A stretch of DNA of 64,000 nucleotides from Mesorhabditis belari (lineage: Eukaryota; Nematoda; Chromadorea; Rhabditida; Rhabditidae): the NCBI GenBank assembly GCA_958450365.1, contig CAUEEP010000930.1:1419001-1483000 (forward strand), given 5' to 3'. The first letter of the stretch is position 1; the number at the start of each line of letters is the position of its first letter. Positions 1 to 9,791 of the stretch are shown in pieces. The notes beneath the pieces were generated by a model. The model was not told the origin of the DNA. It ran no database searches and was given only the letters and a program-made list of their open reading frames with translations. The translations under genes and the position numbers were made by a program.

Positions 1-650
1 AAAATTTCACGTTACCTAAGAGAAATTTGAAAATCTATAGACAAACCAATGAAAATATAATCAAAGAAAAAGCTATAAAAGCCCTCGATAAAAGATTTTT
101 GACTGCAAAAGATGGATTAGAAAACGGGAAAACGGTTAACGGGTTTCTGGTTGTTAATGGAGTCTTAACCAGATAAGATTCTATTTTTTAAATATTTATT
201 AGACTAAAAAAGCTGAATCCCTTATAAAACTTTGCAGATAAAGCTGAACATTGCAAATTTAAAAATTTGAAACTGTTTTCATTTCATCAAAAAAATACTC
301 GAGTGTATGTGCCTACATGGGGCTCCTTTGTCGCCCTTTTGAATCTGAGCCAAGTGGTGTCTGATGTAGCTTAGCTGTCGTGTACATTTAACCTACAAAG
401 CATAATATTCAACCACTTTTGTTGTTTTGGAACAAGTAAAAATAGCCACCAGAAAACAAAAGCTAATTTCTAAAGCGTTTTATATTATTTTCCATCAATG
501 ACGGAATATCGTGAGATACACGTTAAATAAAAATATTCCGTCAATGAAATTATGGGTATTTAACAACTTTTTCTCAAACTTCCGCATTTTTGGTGCATTT
601 CGTTCGCTGTTATTTTCAAAGATGCTGACTTTAATAATTTTGTATTTTTT
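1..650. other. Gene-free left edge and upstream region of SPCS3
   Basis: AT-rich sequence with no exon I can support. It should contain the promoter or upstream intercistronic region of the SPCS3 gene. No known element was recognised. A longer open frame overlapping its right end starts inside the putative SPCS3 5' region and is only the upstream extension of the SPCS3 first exon. Confidence 0.5.
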
Positions 651-654
651 TCAG
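645..654 (+). promoter_or_regulatory. Acceptor site before SPCS3 start (putative trans-splice site)
   Basis: A T-run followed by TCAG ends at 654, 27 nt before the SPCS3 ATG at 682. Nematode genes are often trans-spliced at such a site. Whether it is used for SL addition or for a 5' UTR intron cannot be told from sequence. Confidence 0.45.
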
Positions 655-681
655 GGTTTACCTTCTCTCGACCGTCTCGAT

Positions 682-1311
682 ATGCATTCGGTCTATTCTC
701 GAGCGAATGCCCTCTTCGCTTTTATGTTATGGGTGCTCTCCGCGGTGACGTTTGCTTGTTTTCTGACGACGGTTTTCCTCACTCCGAAAGTCGACATCAA
801 AGTTGAGGTAGTTTATTTGGTAAATTCGCTAAGTTTTGCTAAATAAGCATTAAGTGAAGCTATTGTTTTTGCCCGCTTATATACCCAGAATTTTCAGGTC
901 TCAAACCCTCGGGTACGATCTGTCGTTGACTACTCCTCGGCCACCGAACACTCCGATTTGGGACTTCTAGATTTTTCCGTGAACGTTGATTTGACGCAAA
1001 CCTTCAACTGGAACGTCAAACAAGTCTTCCTCTACCTCGTCGCCGAGTATTCGACCCAAGAAAATCCAGTGAATCAAGTTGTTTTGTGGGATAAAATCGT
1101 GCATCGAGCCTCGAGAGTTATCATCGATGAAAGGAGAATTCAACCGAAATATTACTTTTTGGACGACGGCAACCATTTGTTGAATCACCAAAATGTGACA
1201 CTCGTGCTCCGTTATAATGTGGTTCCAAATTCGGGATATTTACGACTCGCACAGGCTAAAGATCAATTCATTCTCAAGTTCCCCTCCACTTACACCACTT
1301 CCAAGTATTAA
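682..1311 (+). CDS. SPCS3: Signal peptidase complex subunit 3 (SPC22/23)
   Basis: Two exons, 682-807 and 898-1311, give 179 aa, the usual length for this family. The product is the non-catalytic glycoprotein subunit of the ER signal peptidase complex, needed for cleavage of signal peptides. It begins MHSVYSRANALFAF, then has one N-terminal membrane anchor (about residues 12-34) and a lumenal domain with the family pattern SVNVDLTQTFNWNVKQVFLY, followed by EYSTQENPVNQVVLWDKIV. The start at 682 is chosen because it gives the typical short cytosolic tail before the anchor. The donor GAG/GTAGTT and acceptor TTTTCAG keep the frame. The downstream ALG8 gene starts 254 nt after the stop, and AATAAA at 1548 touches the ALG8 acceptor. 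Identification is firm. Confidence 0.93.
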
Positions 1312-1547
1312 AGCATTTTCTTGTTTTGATTTTCTGTAATTTTCTGGTTGTTGGACTCTCGTATTTGTGATATTTTCAACTTGAAATGAAAATACTTAGT
1401 GGCATCTTTTTAGCAGCAGAACAAAAATTGATTTGAGCCAAGGTTGTCTGCTAAATTTTTTCATGTAGTATTTTATCGTAAATTTTTTTCTGGGTTTTTG
1501 TGTCTTCATTGTTTTTATGATTGTATGTATTATGGTTTTATTTATTA

Positions 1548-1564
1548 AATAAAATTTCAGGTTG
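1548..1564 (+). promoter_or_regulatory. Poly(A) signal abutting the ALG8 acceptor site
   Basis: AATAAA (1548-1553) is followed after two bases by TTTCAG ending at 1560, and an in-frame ATG lies at 1565. The 3'-end signal of SPCS3 and the probable trans-splice site of ALG8 are therefore practically the same site. This is the arrangement described for SL1-type operons, where 3'-end formation and trans-splicing compete at one place. Confidence 0.5.
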
Positions 1565-3761
1565 ATGCTATTTCCTCAAGCGAGTGCGATTAAATCAAAT
1601 ATGGAAAGGAATCGAACGATTGGAGCAGTTGTTGTCGGAATTTCGTCTCTCGTTGTGGCTATTCAAGTGGCTTTCATTTCAGGATATACATCAACTGATT
1701 TTGAGGTGAGTATCTATACAATGAAACCTTGATCATTATTCTGACGCGGTGAAAAGTTGTTTTTGTTAAGCTAATTCTTTTTAGGTTCATAGAAACTGGA
1801 TGGCGATCGTTCACAATCTCCCGCTTGCAAAGTGGTACTACGAGAAGACGTCGGAATGGACACTTGATTATCCGCCTTTCTTCGCTTACTTTGAAAAGGT
1901 AAAAAAAGAAGATTATGCTTATTTATGAAGCTTTCTTAGTTGTTAGCAATCGGAGCAACTCGTTTTTTATCCAGGGACGCGCTGAAGTTGACTAAAGAAC
2001 CGATAATGAACGACTCGATTCTTAGATTTCAACGATTCTCCGTGATTATTTCTCATCTGTTATTTGTAAGCATGCTTTTTTTACACAACAAATATTTTTT
2101 AGATCTATTCCTGTTATCGCTTGTGCTTTAGCAACACTCCCAGATGGATAAAATTACCGAATGGTTTGGTTGGTTCAACTTCAAATTTCATCTGATCTAG
2201 AAACTAAGAATTTAGAGAAAACGCGCGCAAATGGCACTGTTTGTACTTCTCGTCACGAATATTGGCTTTTTCATTGTGGATAGCATACACTTTCAGGTTT
2301 TTCTAATTAATTATTAGAAAAATTGGGTCATTTAGTACAACGGATTGCTGACGAGCTTGCTGGTATTTTCAATGACATTAATCGACCAAGGAGCATTTGT
2401 AAAGGTTAGGAGAATTAAAAAAAAACATTTTTTCAATTTAAATTTCAGGGAGCTTGCATGTTCTGTGTGTTGCTCAATTTCAAGCACATTTACCTCTACT
2501 ATGCTCCAGCGTTTGTTGCCTACTACTTAATTGGTTATTTCGAAGTAACTGTGAAATTTGATGTAACGATGGTATTGCGAAAAGGTACGTCCTGGTTTGT
2601 TAGCTTTAATTGCTTGTTTAGGGGTAACTCTTCTTGCCATGATGTTGATTCCATTTGTTCTCTCGTTTGCTCCATTTCTTTGGCTGGACGGATTTGATAC
2701 GATCAAACAGATATTTGTACGATTATTTCCGGTTCAAAGAGGTATCTTAATTTCAACAACTTTTTAAAAGCTTAATTTAAAAATTTTTTAGGACTGACTC
2801 ATGCTTATTGGGCGCCGAATTTCTGGGCTTTGTACAACATTGCTGATATTGGCATCTACCGAGTTTTGAGTTTCATTGGATTCAAGTTCAGTCCACCGAT
2901 GTACACTTCAGGATTAGTTCAAGTTAGTCTTTTAACTTTTAGCAGTTAATTTTTTTGTTTAGGAATATTCACACAGCGTCTTACCAACAATCGGGACAAA
3001 AGAGTCGTTATTTTGTACGTTGATTGCCCTGCTTCCGTTAATGGCATTGATGCGCAAAAGAAAGGTCGCGGATTTCACGATCTACTTGACTTTATCAGCG
3101 TTCGCATTTTTCTTGTTCGGATATCATGTACACGAGAAGGCGATTATACTTCTGACGATACCTCTTAGCATAGCTGCTTTCACGGTAAAACATTGTACAT
3201 TTAATGATTAACAATAAAAATTTAGAATCCCGTTCATTTGACTTCGTGGGTGGTGCTGAACACAATCTCGATCACATCTTTATTTCCGCTACTGTTTACT
3301 CTGTTTGAGGTAAACCGATCATTTTACCACATCAGAAGTTATGATTTCAGATTCCCACCAAGTACTCGATTGGTCTTGCATACTTTTTCGGTAGTTTGTT
3401 ATGCATTCGATATGTTTTTATGATCAAAGTGCGGCACTTTTTATCGAGAGGACTTCGGTGTTATATAGCTGTCTTATTCTTGGTGGAACTCTACAACACA
3501 ATCTTTCACAAAGTTAGTTTAACTTACTAGAAGTTTAGGCCATTTTGTAGTTACGTTGTTTTATCAAATCTAATTTAGATCATCTTTGGAGAACGTCTCA
3601 CATTTTTGCCCCTTATGCTCATTTCGGTTTGCAACGCTTTGGGGATATTCTATGCGTATTTGCGAATTTTGTGGATAGAACTCGCCGACACATATGGACT
3701 TCGAATAAGCAAATGGAGTTTGGAACGTTTAGAGGCAAATTTATTTGGAATCGTCATTTGA
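1565..3761 (+). CDS. ALG8: ALG8-type dolichyl-P-Glc alpha-1,3-glucosyltransferase
   Basis: Exons: 1565-1705, 1785-1898, 1940-2065, 2103-2168, 2216-2296, 2336-2404, 2449-2584, 2622-2741, 2792-2922, 2963-3184, 3226-3309, 3351-3512, 3579-3761; all phases agree and give 544 aa. The enzyme adds the second glucose to the lipid-linked N-glycan precursor on the lumenal side of the ER. Family signatures: [13 protein letters not shown] with [16 protein letters not shown] near the N terminus (the acidic catalytic region of the ALG6/ALG8 family), [35 protein letters not shown], and GYHVHEKAI. It is polytopic. An alternative start at 1601 is in frame and would remove 12 residues. The stop TGA at 3759 lies 12 nt before the endonuclease V frame; the last about 20 codons ([13 protein letters not shown]) look like the N terminus of endonuclease V rather than of ALG8, so this stop may not be used (see findings). 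Confidence 0.93.
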
Positions 3762-3773
3762 TTTTTGATATAG
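3753..3773 (+). other. Possible 21-nt intron joining ALG8 and ENDOV
   Basis: The segment begins GTCATT and ends GATATAG, so it has GT...AG ends, is 21 nt long (a multiple of three), and contains the only two stop codons (TGA 3759, TAG 3771) that separate two open frames lying in the same phase. Removing it would give one continuous 776-codon frame. Other introns here are 37 nt or longer, so the length is a real objection; stop-codon readthrough, a separate ENDOV start, or a sequence error are alternatives. Confidence 0.4.
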
Positions 3774-4749
3774 AAGGGAGCTCTTCGAACTCCACCACAA
3801 CCCATCTTGTCACTGAAGGATGTTCAAATTGTTGCTGGGGCCGATATTTCTACCTGCAAAGGGTTTCCTGATTTGGCTGTCGTCACGTTATCTTTGTTCA
3901 AATATCCAGAATTTGCAGTAAGTTTTCTGCAACTTTTAAAAAGTTCTATTTTTTTAGGAAATCACAAACTTTGACTGTGTGCGAATCATTTCGTCTCCTT
4001 ACATTAGCGATTATTTGGGATTACGTGAAGTTGAACCATTGTCGGATTTGATCAACGAGGTAATTGTAAACTCTAAAGTTTGTATTTGCTCAGTGTTTTA
4101 GATGGTTTCTAAATCGCCAACCATGCGACCGGACGTTATTTTTATTGACGGGAACGGTTCATTTCATCCGCGAGGTACATAAATATACGTACCAAGCGAA
4201 TCCTATTTTTAGGTTGTGGATTAGCTTGCTTGGTGGCCTCAAAAACCAGGATCCCAACCGTCGGCATCGCTAAGAATTTCAACATTTCTTGTTTGATAGC
4301 GGACGGAGTTAACAAAGATGGAATTAACGAGGCACAAAAGGTTTTATATCTAATGAAAATTTAATTTATTGTTTTTAGATTATCGATGAAATTATAAATC
4401 TACCCGGAGCGAGTGACGGGTTTTACGAATTCGATATAGGTAGACCAAAGACGTTACGGATAGGTTCGTTGGAGTTGGTTAAAATTTGACAAATGAAAAT
4501 TTAGTGCGAGCTGGTGGTTCTAAGCAGCCAGTCTTTGTGTCATCTGGTGGAGGGATTTCGCTAGCTGATGCCACTCAGTTAGTACTAGAATCATCGTTGA
4601 ACAGGATATCAATACCAATTAGAACGGTATGTTTTGGGATTTTTAGAATGGGACTCATATATGTATATCTGTGTTTAAAGTTGTAAATTGAAGTTTAGGC
4701 CGATCTTCGCTCGAGAGAGATTGTGAGAAGAGTTTTTGAAGACAATTAA
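3774..4749 (+). CDS. ENDOV: Endonuclease V (inosine-specific), probably fused to ALG8
   Basis: Exons: 3774-3917, 3958-4059, 4102-4174, 4213-4340, 4379-4463, 4505-4626, 4699-4749. Endonuclease V cleaves one phosphodiester 3' of deaminated adenines; the animal enzyme acts mainly on inosine RNA. Catalytic and structural motifs are intact: GADIS (first metal-binding Asp), SSPYISDYLGLRE, DVIFIDGNGSFHPRG, GCGLAC, PTVGIAKN (catalytic Lys), and C-terminal PVFVSSGGGISLADA then RTADLRSREIVRR. No in-frame Met exists upstream of the conserved GADIS motif: the first is in the third exon. The missing N terminus matches the [13 protein letters not shown] segment now at the end of ALG8, and with that piece the spacing from the Trp to the first catalytic Asp agrees with the human enzyme. 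So either this is the C-terminal domain of an ALG8-ENDOV protein, or its mRNA shares that exon. AATAAA follows at 4884. Confidence 0.9.
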
Positions 4750-4883
4750 AGGACTTTTTTAGTTATTGTTAGGCGTACTTATTTTTTGTTATCATTGTTG
4801 ATTTTGTTGCCTTATTCGATCACTGTGATTTAATGCTATTACGGGAAAGCTTTAATTGCAAACGTGTGATTGAACTTTGATAG

Positions 4884-4889
4884 AATAAA
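4884..4889 (+). terminator. Poly(A) signal after ENDOV
   Basis: Canonical AATAAA 135 nt after the stop codon at 4749, before the acceptor of the next gene at 5014. Confidence 0.5.
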
Positions 4890-5014
4890 TTTAACACGTA
4901 TTCGACTTTAATTTCTGCAATCAGTTTCAATCAGTTAACTGCAAAGAGTTTACTTTCAATTGAATTCAGTCGTCGAAACGACATTTTGTGCATTAACACA
5001 CACGCTGTCTTTAG

Positions 5015-5971
5015 ATGCACCTAACAGCACCGACGTGCTTGCGGAGGATCATCAACAGCGCTTATGATAGTTTCAAGGTGAGTTGGATTTTGAATTACAC
5101 TTTGTAATTACAGTAACTTTGGTTGAATCACAGACAGTGGATTTAGGTGATACCAAAGCCCGATGTTTGGTTGAAACGAGAGCGACAGAAACGCATCGTT
5201 GCTGTAAGTTCTTTTTTAAAAGTGATGTAAAGATTAGATCTTGAAAATTAAAAATTTTAGTGGCAATTTGGAATTAACCGTGATGAGTGGAAACATGGAT
5301 TGCAAAAGCACAACAAACTTTTCCATTACATGCAAATGCATCGATCAGATGAGCGAAAGACCGAACAATTCGTGGGTTTAACTTTAGAAATTAAAAGCTA
5401 AATGTGTAGCTATGTATATAGTTGAAGTAGAATACCTTAGTGTGGTTTTAGTATGCTGGAGAACGTGTTAGCGCTGCCCTTGCCGAACATCACTTCGAGT
5501 ATAAATATTTCCGAAGCATGTTGGACAAGGTAAAGTCTCTTTAAAACCTACTTAATCACCTGTTTAGGCTCACATTTTGCTTGACAATGTGGTGCTTTCT
5601 CATTTGGCGCTTTACGAACCAAGAACATTTCATGTAAGTTTTGCTCTCATTAACAGCTTTAATCGGTTCATTCAGAGTCTTGTGACATTAACAAAAGAGA
5701 TGGCAAAGAAGGAAGGAATTCCAGTGATTCCCGATGATAAAGAATTCAAAACAGAGGTTTGATAGTATATCTATTAAATTAAAGTTTAAGAGCTTAGGAC
5801 GAAGTGTGTTGATGAATTGCTCTGCTATGTAACAAAATACAATTATACTTTCAGGTTAACTTGGATTCTTCCCTATTCGGCGAGCCGTTTCCGCGTTCCA
5901 AAATCTTCCCGCGAGGTGCCAGTGAGGATCATCGGATCAAACCACGAAAACTTAAAAGCGACGAATATTAA
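5015..5971 (+). CDS. MRPL20: bL20m-like mitochondrial large-subunit ribosomal protein
   Basis: Exons: 5015-5077, 5147-5203, 5261-5371, 5452-5529, 5568-5633, 5676-5756, 5855-5971; 190 aa, all phase 0. The ATG follows directly on the acceptor TCTTTAG (5014), a likely trans-splice site that fixes the start. The central part, GERVSAALAEHHFEYKYF, then LDNVVLSHLALYEPRTFHSL, matches the C-terminal half of mitochondrial L20 (rRNA-binding assembly protein of the large subunit), where the pattern LxxKVLADLAIYEPKTFKSL is typical. The N-terminal part is basic (WLKRERQKRIVAWQFG) as expected. The tail after residue 150 has no match I know. It is more divergent than the other genes here, so L20m is likely but not certain. 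Confidence 0.65.
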
Positions 5972-6117
5972 TCTTTCTCTTTGGTTATTATTTTTATTGT
6001 TGTCTTCTCTTTTTTGATATCATTGAACAGCATAAAACGGGTATTTAAGACTAGGGATTGATAGTTGTTTTCATATTTTTAGCTTGTAGATTAGGGTTTT
6101 TGAGTTTGTATACTTTC

Positions 6118-6123
6118 AATAAA
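6118..6123 (+). terminator. Poly(A) signal after the bL20m-like gene
   Basis: AATAAA in a T-rich context, about 150 nt after the stop codon at 5971. Confidence 0.5.
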
Positions 6124-6426
6124 TATTTTTGATGTCAGAAACAGCGTTTTGAATATTTTTGCGGAAAGGAATTCTTGAATATCTAAATCATTTGAATTGC
6201 ACGGGAGACGTTAAGAGATTCGACAGAAAAAGGCTTTTTGTGATTTGTGTGGTATTGCGCAATGTTGTGCAACAAAAAGAAAAGAGTCTTTTTGGGTGCC
6301 AGGCAGAGCTCTTATTTTTCTTTTAAAGCATATAGGTTATTCATGTTCTAAATAAGTTAAAAGGTATATTTTATTGAAAAAGTGGTTTTTTTCTAAACCC
6401 CAAATTTATTTTCTTTTTCAGATAAG

Positions 6427-9400
6427 ATGAAAGAAGAGACTGAAGGAAAGGAAGCGATAAATAAAAAACAGCGTCAAGGAATTGGAGCACAAGTTTGTTT
6501 AGATTTTTCTTTCTCATTACATTGTTTTAGGATGGGAGCAAACGACGAGAATTTCGAAGGTTTCGTCGTACAAACAATGGACCGAAGACAACAAAAGGTA
6601 CTAGAGCAATAAGTTTTAAAACTTTCGATTCTAGCCTCAACTTCAACTGATGGTACTGAAACGGTGGCTGGAACTACTGAAGCTCCAAAGAAACAAGAAA
6701 AAAAGTCTGTTTATTTTTCAGGTTTTACTATAAAAATAAAATTTTAGACCTCTTCCAGTCTGCCGCTTCTTTCGATCGAAAAACGGATGTCTTCGAGGTG
6801 ATGCGTGCAACTTCCGCCACGTGCCTAAAAAAGGTTGGACTTTCAACTGTCATTAAATTGAACGATGTCTTTAGACACGAGTACTAAGAAATCTGTGAAG
6901 GACGAGACTAACGCGGCTTCAGCAGTTCCAACAAATCCAGAAAAAGGTTTGTACTTTAATTTTAATGGTTACTTTTAGAATTTAGAATTCTTTGAAGAGC
7001 CGATGCCTACAATTTTCGTACCCGCAAAGTTCGAGAACAAGAAATTCGTACCATTGAAACAGGTTGTCTCCATTGAAGATCGAGGATCTGAAGTAGCTGT
7101 GCACATACGAAAATCCGAGATCAGTTATTACAGGTAAATATTGAGCATCCAAAACTACTTTACACGTTTAGGCGTCGTTATCTACGTTGCAACTTTCGAG
7201 AAAATGACGAAGCTGCGGTGATCGGTTTCCTCTTTGTGCCGACAGAACCTGAATGGGTTTGTTTTGCTGTTGTTGTTCAATTAAAAAAAATTTTAGTCGT
7301 TTGCCGTGCGAGAGATTCGTTTCACTGTCAAATTACCCACCGATTTCCCATTTGAGTCAATGTTGTTTATGGTGAACAAAGTAGAGAACGCAGGGATGCC
7401 CGATATTTTATGCGCACATATTGAAGCCGGTGTGAAAAAGTTTATAAATGTAAGTTAGTTTTTTTTCTTTAAATCTCCTGTACTTTAGGATACATTTGAC
7501 CTGATGAAAACGAAAAATGCATACGAAGGCATGGCAAAAACATTGCTAAGATGGATCGACAGAAACATTTTTCAACTATTTTTAGAGGGTCTTCGGAGGA
7601 CAAAACTGGTGAGTTTTCAGGAAATGTTTGATACTTTTCAATTTTGTCCGCGAAAGTAAATTTATCTGATTTAGGTATTTGACGCAAGTGCAGCTGGAAT
7701 CAGCCTCGTCTACTCGGGCGCCTCAAGTTCAACGACCAAAAAAGCCTCGGAAGAAAAGGAAGTCAGTTTTAATGTAACTCATTTTCAGACATGTTAAACT
7801 TTAGATCAAAAATGTGATTAACTTGATGTCGAACGCAAATTTAAGGGAAAATGAGCGACAATCAGAGTCAGATGAGGAAGAACAGGTTGGGGGAATTCGA
7901 AAAATAAATGCAATTCGAACTTTTAGGACTCATCCTCTGGTAGTTCAAGTGATGACAACGACGAGCATTTTGGAGTTGAAGAAGACGAGAATGAGGAAAC
8001 GGGAGAAACACAACAACCGCTACTTGTTGTAGACAGTCAACCTTTGGCACGCTTACCCATTGAAGTAAGTTACAGTCTCTAATGAGCAGCAGTGATGTGC
8101 GGATCATTGGATCCGGAAAGTCTTAATTTCGCATTGTAGGTGATGATGGTATGGAACGATTTCTCGAAGAATATAGCCTCAATTTCTCCGGTCTTTTTCC
8201 AACTCGTGGTTCGATGTACACGATGTAGTGAACACAACGATATTGAGGTTGTCGAGTATGAAACTTTTTACAAGTTTTGCAGTTTTAGGTGCCAGTGAAA
8301 GATACACCAAAGTATCGTCGTTGCTCTCGATGTAATGCCGCTTATTCAGTACGGTACGTCTTCAACAATAACTATCAACTTTTTTCCTTTTTAGATTTCG
8401 ACCAGAGATTGCACATGAGAACTCCAACATCTTGGCTCAATGTGATGCGCGCGGATGTCGACCGATCGATTGTGTTTTGTTGAATTCGAAGTAATTCATG
8501 CAGTACTGTTAAAGTATTAAAGAAATTTAGACTAAAATTCGTTTGCTTTGCTTGCAACAAAGAGGATGACATTCAGGTTTGATTTAGCAATGTTTTTCCG
8601 CCATCATATCATTTAGAAGATCGGTTTCGGTGAAGCGCATCGCTCTTGGTGTAGAGCTTGTCATACATTGTGCAATTTTGTCATCTCGGCGATTCGATTT
8701 CAAGGAGATTTTTCGAAAACTACTCAAAAGGTACACTAATAGAAATCCAAAGAGATGTAGCAAAAATCATTTTTTAGGACGAACTCGCTGCTAAAGCCCT
8801 TCCAAAGCCAAAGAAAACGGTGGAAAAGAATGTGGGAATTGTGGTCGGTCAACCATTGCCCGATCTTGGGACTTGTTTGCATTATAAAAAGAGTTATCGA
8901 TGGTTCAGGTAAAGCTAAGAATTTAATAAGCCTAAGTTCTTGCTTTCAGATTTCCTTGTTGTGGCAAAGTCTATCCATGTGATGAGTGCCATAATTTGAA
9001 AGAAAAGGACCATGAGATGAAATTAGCGAATCGAATGATTTGTGGTCATTGTTCTACAGAACAGGTATGCAATTGTGAAAAACAATATCATGTTCCTTTT
9101 TAGCCATTCATGAAGAACAAACCATGTGCAAATTGTGAGAATAATGTGACACGAACAAAATCTCAATTCTGGGAAGGAGGAAAGGGTTGTCGAGATCAAA
9201 CGTTGATGAGGAGGTCGATTTTATAGATAGAATTTTTTGGGTCGTGCTATCCCGTATAGCAAAAATATAGTTTTCTACAAATGTGCCCAAATAATATATT
9301 AAATTGGTTTAGAAATGACGCTCGAAAGCACACGAATAGTCGAAAAAAGACGGTCTCTAACAAAAAAGTCGGCCTGTTGGTGGTAAAGAAGAAGACGTAA
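6427..9400 (+). CDS. CCCH and CHY zinc-finger protein
   Basis: Twenty-one exons: 6427-6492, 6531-6597, 6635-6704, 6748-6833, 6875-6946, 6986-7133, 7172-7256, 7297-7449, 7489-7608, 7675-7761, 7805-7885, 7927-8064, 8140-8247, 8289-8353, 8395-8490, 8531-8576, 8617-8730, 8778-8908, 8950-9064, 9104-9213, 9313-9400; 681 aa. An acceptor (TTTTTCAG, 6421) lies 5 nt before the ATG. Domains in order: a C-x8-C-x5-C-x3-H finger (VCRFFRSKNGCLRGDACNFRH); a middle region about 230 aa long with no recognised fold; an acidic Ser-rich stretch (SESDEEEQDSSSGSSSDDND); several CxxC pairs (RCTRCSEH, RRCSRCN, FVCFACN, WCRACH); and a CHY-type finger (DLGTCLHYKKSYRWFRFPCC, CDECHN, MICGHCSTEQ, PCANC). The tail is Lys-rich. 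CHY fingers occur in RCHY1 and yeast Hot13, but the rest of this protein is unlike either, and there is no RING. A role with RNA or ubiquitin would be a guess. Confidence 0.85.
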
Positions 9401-9791
9401 TTGTGAAATTTGGAAATTGTTGGTTGAAATTTGTGATATTTTTGTGTATAAATTTGTTTTAAATTTGGTTAGAGATATGTTCTCTCTTTCTCTAGCTTTC
9501 ACACTGGAAAAGGTGAAATGAATGATCAAAAATTGAATGAGAAATTAGAGAAAAAGAGCGAGGGGCTTTTCGGAGAGATAAGAGATTTTACGAGATTTCT
9601 CTCGGATCTTTTGGAAAAATCTCGACTTTTGGTGGTGACCCTTGAACTTTTTTTCTTTTAAATTTATTAATTTTTCCAACGGCATCTGTTAGTATTTTTA
9701 AATTTATTGTATCACGGATTAAAATTACGTTTTTTATAGGGCATAATGTTTTTTGAACTTTTGTTAGTTATATTTAGAATTTAATAGGTAA

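Noticed and set aside
3629..3871. 80-codon + frame overlapping the ALG8-ENDOV junction
   Set aside because: It is an off-frame shadow; the ALG8 and ENDOV motifs are in a different phase that runs through both genes.
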